From: Symbiodinium kawagutii
Lineage: Eukaryota; Sar; Dinophyceae; Suessiales; Symbiodiniaceae
DNA length: 64,000 nt
Direction of reading: 5' to 3'
Assembly (NCBI GenBank): GCA_009767595.1
Contig: VSDK01012728.1
Location: 1,224,048-1,288,047 of the forward strand
The notes under the pieces are model-generated. The model made no database searches, was not told the DNA's origin, and saw nothing but the letters and a program-made list of their open reading frames with translations. Of this stretch, positions 26,301 to 39,500 are shown piece after piece. Each line of letters starts with the position of its first letter. Positions within the stretch are counted from its first letter, which is position 1. Position numbers and translations under genes: made by a program.

Positions 26301-29300
26301 TCTAAAGTAAACATATTTGCCTTGGATTCACAAGCAGCCCCGGTGAATTTCAAGCACGTACTAACCACGGCGATCACAGTTGAAGTGTGCACACCTCTCT
26401 TTAGTATGCAGCAACTTTCATGAGTTTTCATGACCATGTGGGTGTTTCTCGAAATTGGGAACCCCAAAGCTATCGTTGGCTCATAACTAGAAATGATACA
26501 CAAGGATGATAACTGTGTGTGTACACTAATTTTGAGAAACCACCATGTACCTGCAAAGAAACAAGGTTGTTACCTTTTGGATGGTTGGGCTACTACCACG
26601 CCTTGGTTCATGTCAAACAGACTTGTGGTTCGCTGCTTCTTGCTTCTTAGCGTATCAGTCATGACTTACAACCCCCACTCAAACATGAATCTATGCAGGT
26701 CCAAATAACGTACACCGGTGCACCTGATATATATCCCAACTTCACCACAAGAACCGTAGGCTTGTTGGCTAGCTGTGTTGGCCAGTAACTACCCTAATCA
26801 TAAGTGGCTGATATATTTGATGGATAGGTTACTAATCATGGCTACTGGCCACTTACTAAATGGGTGTCTCTTCAAGTAGGGGTACCCCCAAATCATCCAT
26901 TACATCATGATCAAACATCTATCTCCCTACAGTAATAACTATAGTTCATAACTATCCCACCATGGTAATGGATGATTGTAGGGGATCCCTACTATTGTAA
27001 TGAACCATTCATAACTCTGGGGTCCCCTACGGCTTGAGAAACCACCGGGATCATCAATCCAAGTCTCTCAACCTGAACGCCCTATGCTCCAGTTCTGCGG
27101 CGCCCGAGGTCCAGACCAACTGTCGCAGGTCCCTGGCCGGTGGTCATCGGTCGGCCCAACGATGCTGAATAGTTTCCCAATAAACAACTAAAAGAATGTC
27201 ACACCCCAACAAAACAACCAGGTTGCTAGAAAGTTCGTTGGGTTCCCAGGTTGTTTCACCCCAACCAAGCACCTTTGCTAGAAAAGGTGAAAGTTCGACG
27301 CAACCAGGTTAATCAATTCACCAGAGCTTAACCATCATTTATCATGCATTTTGAACACCTAGCGTCACGCAGAAAACAACAGTGATTAAGCTCAGCTTAA
27401 GCATGGTCATTGATGGTTAATGGATGGTTGATGGAAGGTCAATTGCTACTTGATTGATGATGAAGCAAGGTAAATGACGTTCACATCGACTAATAGATAA
27501 CAATCAGCGCTAACAATCTTAAGAAAACATCCAAGCGTCATCATAAACCCAAGAGCATCAACCATGTTCATATATAAGCCAGTACTGGTGGTTAGTTGCC
27601 CCATCCCAAAAATATGCTAGTCATTTTGAAGTCATCATGTCACTTCATATGGTTGAGCATGAAAGCTAGTTGAAGCCACAAACCGAAAAGAATTACCAGC
27701 AACCATTGTTTTATATTCTCTTATTGGTCATTTGCCCATTTTGTTAACCCTCAAAACATCCACAGCTGAAACGACCAAACCGATACAACCATCATCAACC
27801 ATATAGTTGTTTCTGAAAATAGGGGTGCCCCCAAATCAACCTTTCTACTAATAATTTGTAGTAGTAAACCAATAATTTGTATCAAAATAAGGGTACTCCT
27901 AAGTCATCCTTGATATGCATGATTATTTGTAGCTATCCATTGATGGGGTCCCCAATGGTAAGAAACCACCAGATCAAGTTCATCACCCAAGGTATAACGA
28001 CCCATCAATGGCCATCAGCAGCTGGCCAGTGGAAGACGCCACCAACCACGGGACCGTGGGGACCCTTGCTGCATGGTGCCGCACCCAGCTTCGCCTGGAA
28101 CGATGCTTCGCCTGGAGCAAAGGAAATGCGCAAGATTTACTGAAAAAACGGGATCATTTGATATGCATATGCAGGTATAATGTATATTATATATATATAT
28201 TTATTTATTTATTTGAAAAAAAAATATATATATATATATATAAATATATATACATAAACAATCAATGAATGAATGAATGAATGAATGAATGAATGAATGA
28301 ATGAATGAATACATAACCATATCTATATACAAAAATCAATGTATGTACATATGTGAACAATCTGTAAGCCATCTGTACATACGCATATGCTATATGACAT
28401 AATGTCTGAAATAGAGTTGATTTAATGTATCTATTTATGCAATTATGTACATTTGCATGCTATAGATTAATATATATATATATATGAATATACAAATAAA
28501 CATACACAAATGTGTGTCATGCAAACAAGAAATACATAGATAGTAGATCTATTTACAAACCAGCAAACTCACACTAATGCATTGTCCCGACAAAATCAGT
28601 TGTGGATATAGCTGCATGCTAATATATATATATATATATATATATATGATGACCACGTAGATCTGTGAATAGCAATAAACGGCACACACACACATGGTGT
28701 CAAGACCTTGTTTTGAATGATGAAATAACATCTTTTCTGGATACTGTTTGTTTATCATCTTTGATATTCTTTATGATTCAGAACATGGCAAGTATCAGCA
28801 AACCTTGGCAACATCAAACTATGACCTTAACTGATCTTTGCCCCAAGGCATCAAGGCCTATTCACCAAAACTTCACTGCTGTGAGCTCTCTGATGGGTCC
28901 ACTCCCACTTGCAGACTCGCAGTTGAAGCTTTTTGTAGACACTCCCATCAAACTATACCCACTGACTTAGTCACTTGCTACTCCCAGTTACACTACAAAG
29001 TGGGCCCCCAACCACTTATAAGTTGGTTTATAACTGGTCTAACTAGGGTTGACCACCAATTATAAGGGTTATAGCCTAACTTATACGTGGTTGGGGGCCC
29101 ACCTTGATATGACCGCCACTGTAAAGCTTTTTGTAGCCAATGACCAAGTGGACGCCCTCGCTCCTGAACCAGCTCAGCAGAATCACTGCCGCTTTGCGGC
29201 CCCTTGTACCATACTAAAAGCACGAATCATTTAGACAACATTTACAAGGACAGCAACATGTATGATTTATAAATATATATATATATATATATCGAAGTCA

Positions 29301-32300
29301 TGATTATATATCGAAATGATCTCTTATGTTCTCATCATCAATCATTGTGAAATCAGCTATCTCCCATTCTCCATGAATATGTTCATTCACTGCCTTTGGG
29401 CAACCCAGCTACCCTGCCTCCATCCGCGGTCCCTGCGGTGCATGGATATGGTGGTGGGAGTGGGTTTCCCAAAAAAGCAATAGTACCACAGATCATTTGT
29501 GATGGAAAATGAGGTGCACATCATATCTATCAACATGCGTATGTAAATCCATACCTTTTTTACGTATGTATATATATATATATATTTATTTATTTATATT
29601 TATAACAATCAAACCGCGATTCAATGTTTACCAGGAACACATCTGCAGAGGTTGATCCGATTCATCCACCATTTGGGGAATTCTGGAAAACTAGTTCTGA
29701 GGGCACACATATGTTTGTATGCGAATTACCGGTTGGATATCCAAACTTTAGAAAGAGCTGGCCCAGTACACTTCAAGAAAACATGGGCCCTCAAGACCAT
29801 ATTGTGGCAAAAATCTTCTGGGTGGTAAAATTTAAAATGGATCCAGGCTGTATGCCCACAGTAGCAAGTGTAGTAAAAATCATAGTGTAGCGGCCAGAAC
29901 CTGTACGGCATCTGCTCGTTTCTCAATATGGGGGTACCCCGAAATCATACATCATTAACCATTTATAGCATAGTAGCCAACCAACCATTTCTGAGTGTTC
30001 CCTATTTTCAGAAACACCCATATGGCGGTTTCTCAAAATAGGGGTACCTAATAATGGTTGGTTTAGAACTATAAATGCTTAAGAAAGGATAATTTGGGGG
30101 TTCACTATTTCAGAAACCCCTGGTTTCCCCATCATTCACCATTGTTTTCTCTATGAAATTGTTGGCTATGATCCCCCTTTATTGGTTGGTTAACTGCTTG
30201 ACCCATGGCCACAATCAGTTCCTGACGTCCAGTTCCAAGGTGGCTTCCGCAGGCATACACCGAGCCCCAACCAGCAGTCTTGAGGAACAGCACCAAAAAT
30301 GATCAAGGGATCCGTTCATCAAAAGCTATGCAGCCAACACTTGTATAAAAAATAGTAAGAATTAACTGACGAAACCAGAAACTGAAATGGCCAATCGATC
30401 ATAGGACACTGCAATCAAGAGTCAAAGAAGGTACACAACCTGGAGTTGGAAATGACCAATCATAGACACATACCCATACACCAGGGAATGATGATACACA
30501 AACATTGCAAAGCGAGACCGACAGCTGAACATACAGTCAAGGATCTCAATGAAAACAAGTATTGTAAAAAGGTGTAAGTAACAAAATCGCAAATGTCAAA
30601 CAAACATGTCTGAGATTGTGTAAGAGTGTTTACATTGCCAACATCTATGGGGGAACGCTACCAAATTTCACATTTCAGGAAATGATAGTGTTCCAAGACC
30701 CACTCCCTCACATCAGCTGCTGTTCAATCGTTCGCCACTAGCACCATGTTTTTGCTGCGTGAAAATTGTTTGATCCAAATGTAGCCCCCAAAAAAGACAT
30801 TACAAGCATGTCAATACATCATATTTTATTGATCATTGTGCAACCGAACTTGTCAACAAAAAACTGGAGACCCCGACAGGCTTTTTCCCTTGCCCCAAGA
30901 ACAGCAGCAAACCAGGCCTTGAGTAAGTTGCCACCATGGGGATCAGTATGCATCACTCCAGTGCCCAGGAGTTGCCTCACGGCTGCATAGTTTCTCAAGG
31001 GCTTGGTTCACTGTAAGATCTTCTGAAAAAAACAACATGGTTCCAAGTTCGAAGTTCAAAGCTTGAAAGGCTTTTGATGGAACTTTCTATGGCTCTCTGA
31101 CGCTGTGGAATTTCTCAAACGGTCATTCCTATGGCATGGGATATCAACACTGTCTGCCCAGGACGGCAGAGGGATGCGATGCCAAGTCTACGATCGCGCC
31201 AGCGCACCGGTGGTGGATTCTCCCAGGGACCACCCATAGCATCTACGCGGCTTAGGGATTGCTATCCGCATGGATGAGGTTGATTGCTTATTCAAATGGG
31301 ATGATATTGACTAATTAGTTACAGTTCTATAGGCAAATCAATGATGGAAACTGATGAGAAGTCATGGCTGACGACGAATAATGATGATTAAGACTCTTCA
31401 ATGATGGTGGAAGGACAGGAACTGTGCTTCCAGTTGGAGGTCTGCAAGGGAGAAAGGTCCCCACGAAGGATCAAAGCTTTGCAGCCACCTTTCCACAACC
31501 AAGATACCCAAAAACAGCAAGGAAAAAACATGAAATTGTTGCTCACTAGCTTTTACCATCACGTACCTCTTTTTTGGAGGGACTTTCACTGATTTCCAAC
31601 TCATGTTTGGAGGTTTTTTTTTGAAAATCCATCTTTTCAACCATTTTGTTCCATGTGTAACCCCGATCTTTGGGATGGAATGGTGGTTTAAAAAAACTCG
31701 CTTTGGTGCAAACAAACTATTTTTGGCGTTGATTTTCCAATGATGTTTATTCAATGGTGATGATTTTCAGTATGTTCCTCCAACGATTTTCCAATGATGT
31801 TTAAAACATCTAAATCACCCACAGCAAACATAAATTGCTGATATTGAGTCCACTGTCTGTGATATTGATGTTCCTATTATTGCTAGGTAACTTGTAATGT
31901 GGATATGAACCTCATTCACCCTGTACCCCTGGTTCCCTTATTTCTAACCATTGTCTTCCCTATTATTGTTGGTCATCATCCCCCATGATTGCTTGGTGAA
32001 CTGCTTGACCCATAGCTATATAGTTGGTATATATCCATTATAATTGTTAGTCATCATCCCCTATTACTAACCATTAATCAGCTATTATTGATTGGTGAAC
32101 TGCTTGACCCATGGCCAAATCACCCCCAGCCCTTCCTTCTTCCTTTCGAAAACACCCATCTCCATGGTCACGAGTTGAGCCAAATCACAGGAGGGTGGCC
32201 GAGATGCCCATCTCGACCAAGGGGAGATCCTAGCGCGGCTGGGCACGGCTATATTAATGTTTTCTAATTCTAATATATGTGATTACTGTACTTGCTAAAC

Positions 32301-35300
32301 ACACATATATGTAAACATATATATACATATAACCCTACCCGTCATGCCAATGGAAAAATATACAAATGTATATCATCATAAAAATGCAGAAAAAGTAAAT
32401 AAATGAATCAATGAATTTAAAAAAACACAAAATTTTCTACATTGAAAATTGCAAATGTTGTGTATGAAATAAATGGTCAATCTGAATTGATCAATATCGG
32501 AGATCTGCAATTCACATGTGCCGCAGCTCCTCCTTGGCGTCTGCGCTGGGCGCCAAGCGTTCGCCCTCCACCCACCTAAATGGATCGACTCGACGGCTGT
32601 TGGGCTGATGGATAGGGATGCTTAACGGTGGTGGTTTCTCAAGGCATAGGGAAACTTAAAGTTATGGTTGGTTTATTGTGGGTTATTGTCAATTGAGACT
32701 GGATATTTTTGAGGGAACGATAAGCAAACATATGGGATATAATACCAACTGTAATGGTCCCTTTGTTACTAGACATGATTTATGTAGAGGATGTTTTGGG
32801 GATACCCCTATGGTAAGAAACCACCAAATGTGGCTATAAGGTCCAGGGTTCACTGGTTTTGCGCGAGCAACTGGTTGCTATCATCTGCTATGATGATAGG
32901 CATTGTTGCCGGTAGTGAGACATCAGTTTCGAACAATGTATTAGTTCATTATGAAGGGTGCCACTGATAAACCTGTAGGGTTACTATACAAGCAGTTGGC
33001 GCAAGTACAGTGGCTACAACCGGATAATGAGACGAATCAATAACTAAGTATAAAAGGTAAAAATCATCAACCAGCCTTTGTTTACTTGATAGTTCATCCA
33101 ATCGCAAGTTGGTGAGTTAACCCTGCAACCGTATGCGTAGCCAGAAGGGATCTGGCTTCTTCAATGCGGGTCAGAAATTCTGAAAAGGAGGAAGGGGTAT
33201 ATATGTTTATATATACTACCCGCTGGGGACTTAGGACTTACCAACCTGCTTTTTCGAAAGTGACTTAGGACATAGGTGATTTTGCACATTCTTACCTCCT
33301 AGCTCACAGGTTGTTTCACTGCGTATATAAGCAAAAATGAAATTATTTAAAAGTCCTTCTTGTTGTCATATATGGGAGTGGATATATGCACAAGAGTGAG
33401 GACTTAGGCGTGACATCTAGATATTGTTGTATATTCCGCCATTCCTCAAGTAGTGTGTCATGACCACGTCAACAATTACCACTCCACTATATTCATTATC
33501 CACATTTTAAAACGTCATTCGTCATCATTCGTCATCATTCGTCATCATTCATCATCAATTGTCATCAATCGATCATCGATCATCATATCTTCCCATCAGT
33601 CCTTTCATTCGGTCCGGCGCCGGCAGCTGCCCTTGCGCCTTATTTTTTCTCTCTCTCTCTCTCTCTGAGTCGCATTGAGGTGGTCGCAGCGATTGGACTC
33701 GATTCATCGGCGAAAGTGGATGAAGGTGGGCGGCTGGTTGGTGCAAATGACTAGCTTGGCTTATGAGCTAATTGCATCTAATTGCCAATAATGGTCAATT
33801 GGCTGGTTTGGCATGAATGGTTAGTGGCTGATATTGTCTAATCATTAGCTCAGAATCACGTCCAGCCACAATTGGCCCACACGGTGGGATAAGCCATTCC
33901 GGCTGCGGTGAAACAAAATGGGCGAAGTCTAGAAGTGCAGTATGGATCGAAATAATGACAATATTAATATCATGACATGTAGCAACCGTCAGGAAACACG
34001 AACGAATGTATGACTGGATCTATGTATGTTGCTGCATTCATTTCACAAAGTAATTTCCTAAACTGCGCTTCAGGACAGGCATCCGAAGAAGTTCAGAAGC
34101 CCACAGCACAGGTGATGATCAACCTTAGAGGTGCAGAATGTCTATGAACCATTCCATTAAGCTGATCTAACAAGCAGCACCTGCCAGGTAACGATCAGAT
34201 ACCTCCCTTGGAATTGAGGCAAAGCCATCAACCAAAAATGATTATAAATAAATTGATAAATATAAAATACATTAACATATGTTTAAATATAATAGATGTA
34301 TTTCTTTAAATCAAACTAAATACAAGCATTCCATTGCCAATGTTAGAGCCAGATTGCTGAGACTGCTGCTCTTCGGCGTTCGCGTCGAGTGCGGCGTTGT
34401 CGATTTGCTTTGCGTCGGGCAGAGACCTGGCGAGAAGTGTCCAAGGATTATGTCCTATCACAGGTGAACAGAATCAAATTGATTGTATCAAAGAAACTGT
34501 ATCATCTGTACCTATCCTATTCAAAATTATTAATATATATATATATATATATTTTGAATGTAAATATTTGTACATATCTATAAGTTTTTTGAAGTTATAA
34601 TTAACTAGAAGTCTACCTACCATCGATGGTTATGCCGAAGAAAACTGCGTTCCCAACCTCCTCCAGCTGCTTTTCCCAGTCAACCTGCGTCAGGACGTGC
34701 CAGAAGGGAGAAGTCGGTACTGCACATTTATCTTTGCGCATGTGTGTGTGTATGTCAGTTTGCCAGAATGGATCAATGTATATCTTGGTACTTAGGTAGG
34801 TAGGTATGTCAGCCTACTAACAATTGGTAGGTATGCATGCATGTGTGTCGGTATGTGTGGCTGCATGTGTGTGTGTGTCTGCGTAAGATCATGGGGTATT
34901 CACCTGCGTACGTATGGACGCGCGAACGAATGAACGTATGAATATACCTCGGCCCTCAATTACCCGATAAAGATGGGTAAAAGTCCCAAAATAAAAGCCA
35001 TTAATCACATCAATATAAGGCAATTGAGCGTCAAGGAATATGCAGCGCACATATGTATATATATATATATATTTAAATAAAAAAATATTGTATATACTAT
35101 GTTTGAAAATGCGTTGGTTGACCGAAGTTGACCGCACCTTGACTGGCCGGGGCGCGGTGGCGTTGATGGTGGCAGCGCCACGTAGTACGTAAGGCGAAGA
35201 AGAATAGATCACCTGGACTTCCTGATCATAGCTCGATGCTCCCAACATCTATTTCATAGGGAAATACAAGCGATTAAAAAATAAGCATTGATAAGGGGAT

Positions 35301-36516
35301 ATAATAACCAGTAAATGGTTCCTTAAAATTAATATGATTTTGGAAAAAGAAAATCAACCATGTATATGGTCCAGGGGAACACCAAGCACAGAAAACATAG
35401 AATAACATGGGTTACCCATGAAATGACAGTGGCGAAGAATCAATGTTAGTCCAATGATAACAAACAATCATGATGGTTAACTACTACCTGGTGGTTCCCT
35501 TAGCCAGTTTGCGCGAAGCATTAATGTGGGTTTATAAGGGGATTAACTTGTGGCTAATAGGGGATGACAACCAACAACAACACCAATCCAGGTGGTTTCT
35601 CAATTCATAGGGTACCAAGTTATGGTTGGATCCTTTTAGTAGAAACTCTTGATAAGCTGGATGATAGTTGGGGGGGCCCTGTGGATTCAGAAACAAACAC
35701 ATGGTTCCACGTTAGTTAACCACGTAGTGACAGTGAAAAGATGGTTGACTGATCGGTGAACATGTTAATATAGTGAGTGATGAATTCATGGTTCATGATG
35801 GTTAGTAGTGGTAAATGATGGTTCAGCTGGTGGATGGTGATTGAATTATGCTTAAACAATGGTTGATAATGATGGAAATGTAAAATAAAATTAGCATGTT
35901 CACACATTTAATGATGGATAATCAATAGTGGTCAACTGGTACAATGGTTCATGATGGTTGATAACCTTTTGCCAGGGCGTCGCAGTGGATTTGCCCCAAT
36001 GGCGAGCCTTCGTAAGATAGTTGGGGCCAGGCCGTATGCACGCATCACAGGGGTCGATATAGGAGGTTTTAGTCTAGGAATTGCTGGAGAACAAGCCTTA
36101 GGCAACACAACTTTTGTGTGCCTAAGGGTCTCTGTAGACCATGCCCACGTAATAGCTTGACAATGGCTATGCAAATGATGACTCAATGATGAATCCCTAA
36201 GCAAAGGTTAAGTCATGATGAAAATATCATTGAATGATGATTCAGTGACTGATAGATGTTTGCAAATCATGGCCGTATAATAGCTAAAGATTTGGCCAAT
36301 GATTTATGAATGTGTGAATGATGGTTCTTGATTGGTCCATCGATTTCCATAGCTACTTCTCACAATTTCTCATGGCTTCATGGTTTGATACTGATCATGG
36401 CTCATGGCGACATGGTATTGAGGCTAGTCGACCTTCTCAGAGGGGTTTCTTATCCGAGGTTCGCATGAGTGCTTGAAATAACAGCTAGGAAAGACCCCTA
36501 AATTTTATACTCTATA

Positions 36517-36551
<35 letters not shown>

Positions 36552-39500
36552 CCCCCCAGAGACTTAGGACTCTGAGAAAGACCCTTATTTTTTTATTCCT
36601 AAGTCATCAGGTTATATACTGAAAATCGAGGCATTCGAAAAAACTCAGGAAACCCATGTTTTTTTCAAATTTGGGCGAAGCGCTCCGAAGCGGTTCAAAC
36701 GAACCGAAATCGATCAATTTGATCACGTGGGTGTAAGATGGACTAGGAATTAGGGGCTTTAAGTACCAAGCCATCAACCAAATTGAACTAAGCGATTTAG
36801 AGGGTGACTGAACACCTTTCGGCCATACTCCTAATTTTCGTGTTCAAAAACTGTGCTGATAATAGGCTGCAAATCCTTTCTCACCAGGTTAGAGATCGAC
36901 CCCTTAGGTCAGAAGCAGGCAACAACGTATTCGTGAAACAGGATGACGTAGGATTTAAAAATCACTTGGCAACACAAGCATCACGCCTGAATATGTTTTC
37001 CCGTGTTGCGACCGAATGCCGACGTTCTGGGGTCGGCATGATAGGAACTCTCAAGTCGCGAAGGCTAGCGAATATAAGGCTTGAGACCAATAGCAACTAA
37101 GCATGTACATTTATACAAATATATTCCCAACTTTCGTCTAAAAGCACTGAGCTGACAAGAGGATGCAAATCCTTACTCGCCAGGCCCAGCAACCCCCCTG
37201 CACAGAAGCAGGCAATGATGTGTTCATGCGAACTGGCGAGAAAGGACTTAAACATCTATGTCAGATGAAATGATCGAAGACATATATTGTGGAGGGGCCA
37301 GCACGAAACTCCTAAGTCTCTAGGGTATAGGGAATAATAGGCTTGAGCCCGATGGCAAATAGTGAACAATATGATGTCTGTATATACATATCCGTATTGA
37401 CACATTTCAATCTCTTGCACAAAATCTTTAGGCACGTCCTAAGTCCCAATTCTTGTGTTCAAACGCTCCTCTTCCCATCTCCTCCCAACGAAAAACCTAT
37501 CATATCCCCACCGTAACCCTTTTTTCGGAGGGCGACGCCACCAGGCGGCGCAAGGGAGGCGCAACAGGCAGCGCAGCAAACCCCAGAGCCCCAAGCGAGG
37601 TGGAGGATCCGAAGCCACGGGGGCTGGGCTATGACGCAGCTTTCGGACCTGGCGAAGCCCGGGCGCTGACGCCCGGGGCCCGGAAAGAAGGTGGGGAAAC
37701 GACGGGACAAAGATGGGAGCGCCCGAGACCCAAGAATTGTAGGGCAAAAAGGCTGGGGAAAGGGGAAAAGGAGAGTAGAAGGGGAGGAAATAGAGGAGAT
37801 AAGGTGAAGTTATGCGTGCTAATTAATATGATCTTTTTAATCATTATCTTTTATCATTCGTTATCATTATTGATGGGTCACAAACCCCCAACACAAAATC
37901 ATACAAAATCCTGTGGGTCATCCAAATTCCCAAGCCCTGTGCCTAAGAGGTTCTCTTCCCAATATGGTAATGCTAGTGGTGGTGGTGGTGATGGTGGTGG
38001 TGGTGATGGTGGTGATGGTGGTGGTGGTCATGATGGTGGTAGTGGTGATAGTAATGGTAATGGTAGTGGTGGTGGTAATGGTGGTGGTGGTGGTAATGGT
38101 GACAATGGTGGTGGTGGTGATGGCGGTGGTGGGGTGGTACTGGTGGTGGTGCAGTCCTTTAGTCAGAAGCCACAGGTTCTGGCTCCTTCTCCTTTTCCTG
38201 TCTGTCCTTCTCCTGCTCCTGCCAAATCTCTTTCGTGGGCAATGTCTTTGCCTTTCGCTTGCCCAGAGGGTGCTCTTTTCTCTGGGCTGAGTTTGGGCGG
38301 TGTCTGTATTGCTGCCTTTTGTAAGGGGCCAGGAATGGCTCTGAGAGCCAATCCTCCACAGCTTTACACAGCTGGTCATTTTCCTCTTGGCCCAACAACC
38401 CCACCAGCTTCCCTTTCAAGTTCTGCACTGCTTCCTTCCCTTTGGAGAAGTGCTTTCCAAGCACAGGCCGTGGGAGAGGCAGCCTTTTTTCCTCTGCTGG
38501 AGGCTCCACAGGCTGGGCAGGCTGGGCTTCTTCTCCTTGCACCTTTGCCAGCTCCTGGCTATGGTTTCTTGTGGGCTCCTATGGATTCTTCTAAATTCCT
38601 TTGGGTTCCTATGGTTCTTCTGGTTCCTGTGGTTCCTATGGTTCCTATGGTTCCTATGGTTCCTATGGTTCCTATGGTTCTTATGGTTCCTATGGCTCCT
38701 ATGGTTCCTATGATTCCTATGATTCCTATGGTGCCTATGGTTCCCATGGTTCCTATGGTTCCTATGGTTCCTATGGTTCCTATGATTCCTATTGTTCTTA
38801 TTGGTCCTCTGGTTCCAGTGGTTCTTATGGTTCCTCTGGTTCCTATGGTTCCTTTGGTTCCTATGGGTCCTTTAGTTCCTATGCTTCTTATGGTTCCTCT
38901 GGTTCCTATGGTTCCTCTGGTTCCTATGGGTCCTATGGTTCCTATAGTTCTTATGGTTCCTATGGGTTCTTCTGGTTCCTCTGGTTCCTATGTTTCCTAT
39001 GGCCCCTATGGTTCCCAAGGTTCCTATGGGTTCTTCTGGTTCCTATGGTTCCCATGGTGCCTATGGTTCTTCTGGTTCCTATAGTTCCTATGGTTCCTAT
39101 GATTCCTATGTGGGACTCTGGGTCCTATGGTTCCTATGGTTCCTATGGCTCCTATGGTTCCTATGGGTGCCTATGAATTCCTTTGCTTCCCATAAATTTT
39201 TGTGGGTTTCCTATGGGCTCTTCTAGGCCCCTCAAGACCCTTAATGGATCATAGGGAATCTCATGGAGCCCTATGGATTCTTGTGGGCCCCTATGGCTTC
39301 CTATGAATTCTTATGGCTTCCTATTGGTGTTTGTGGGTTCTTATGGTGGCTTCTGGGCTCCTATGGGCCCTGATGGATGCCTATGGGTTCTGCTGGGTTC
39401 CTATGGGTTCATATGGGTTCCTATGGGTTCCCATGGGTTCCTATGATGCATACTGCTATATTTTAAATTACCACAATTAGCACAAGATTTTCTTTCATAA

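Larger units (their letters stand above)
25312..29102. other. 3.8-kb kinase intron (exons 14-15)
   Basis: Begins (minus sense) with the 103-bp foldback and contains TGAA and TA microsatellites, three family B elements and a GC-rich pocket at 28.0-28.13 kb whose plus strand reads WPVEDATNHGTVGTLAAWCR. No further ABC1 segment is required here. Confidence 0.5.

Noticed and set aside
30247-30273. A 27-nt candidate exon PPWNWTSGT between GNLLK and VYLDFG
   Set aside because: Phase-compatible, but the 24-nt exon LYSGGHIK at 29103-29126 fits the family turn better and has a GT donor.
37342-37356. Spliced-leader RNA gene on the minus strand (GCCATCGGGCTCAAG)
   Set aside because: A leader RNA gene needs a GT donor directly after CTCAAG; here CC follows, and the 5' half does not match.
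37453-39084. 543-codon plus-strand frame
   Set aside because: It runs through a GC-rich island, poly-Gly microsatellite and the GGTTCCTAT satellite, which is open in three frames; the minus strand of its middle part looks more protein-like.
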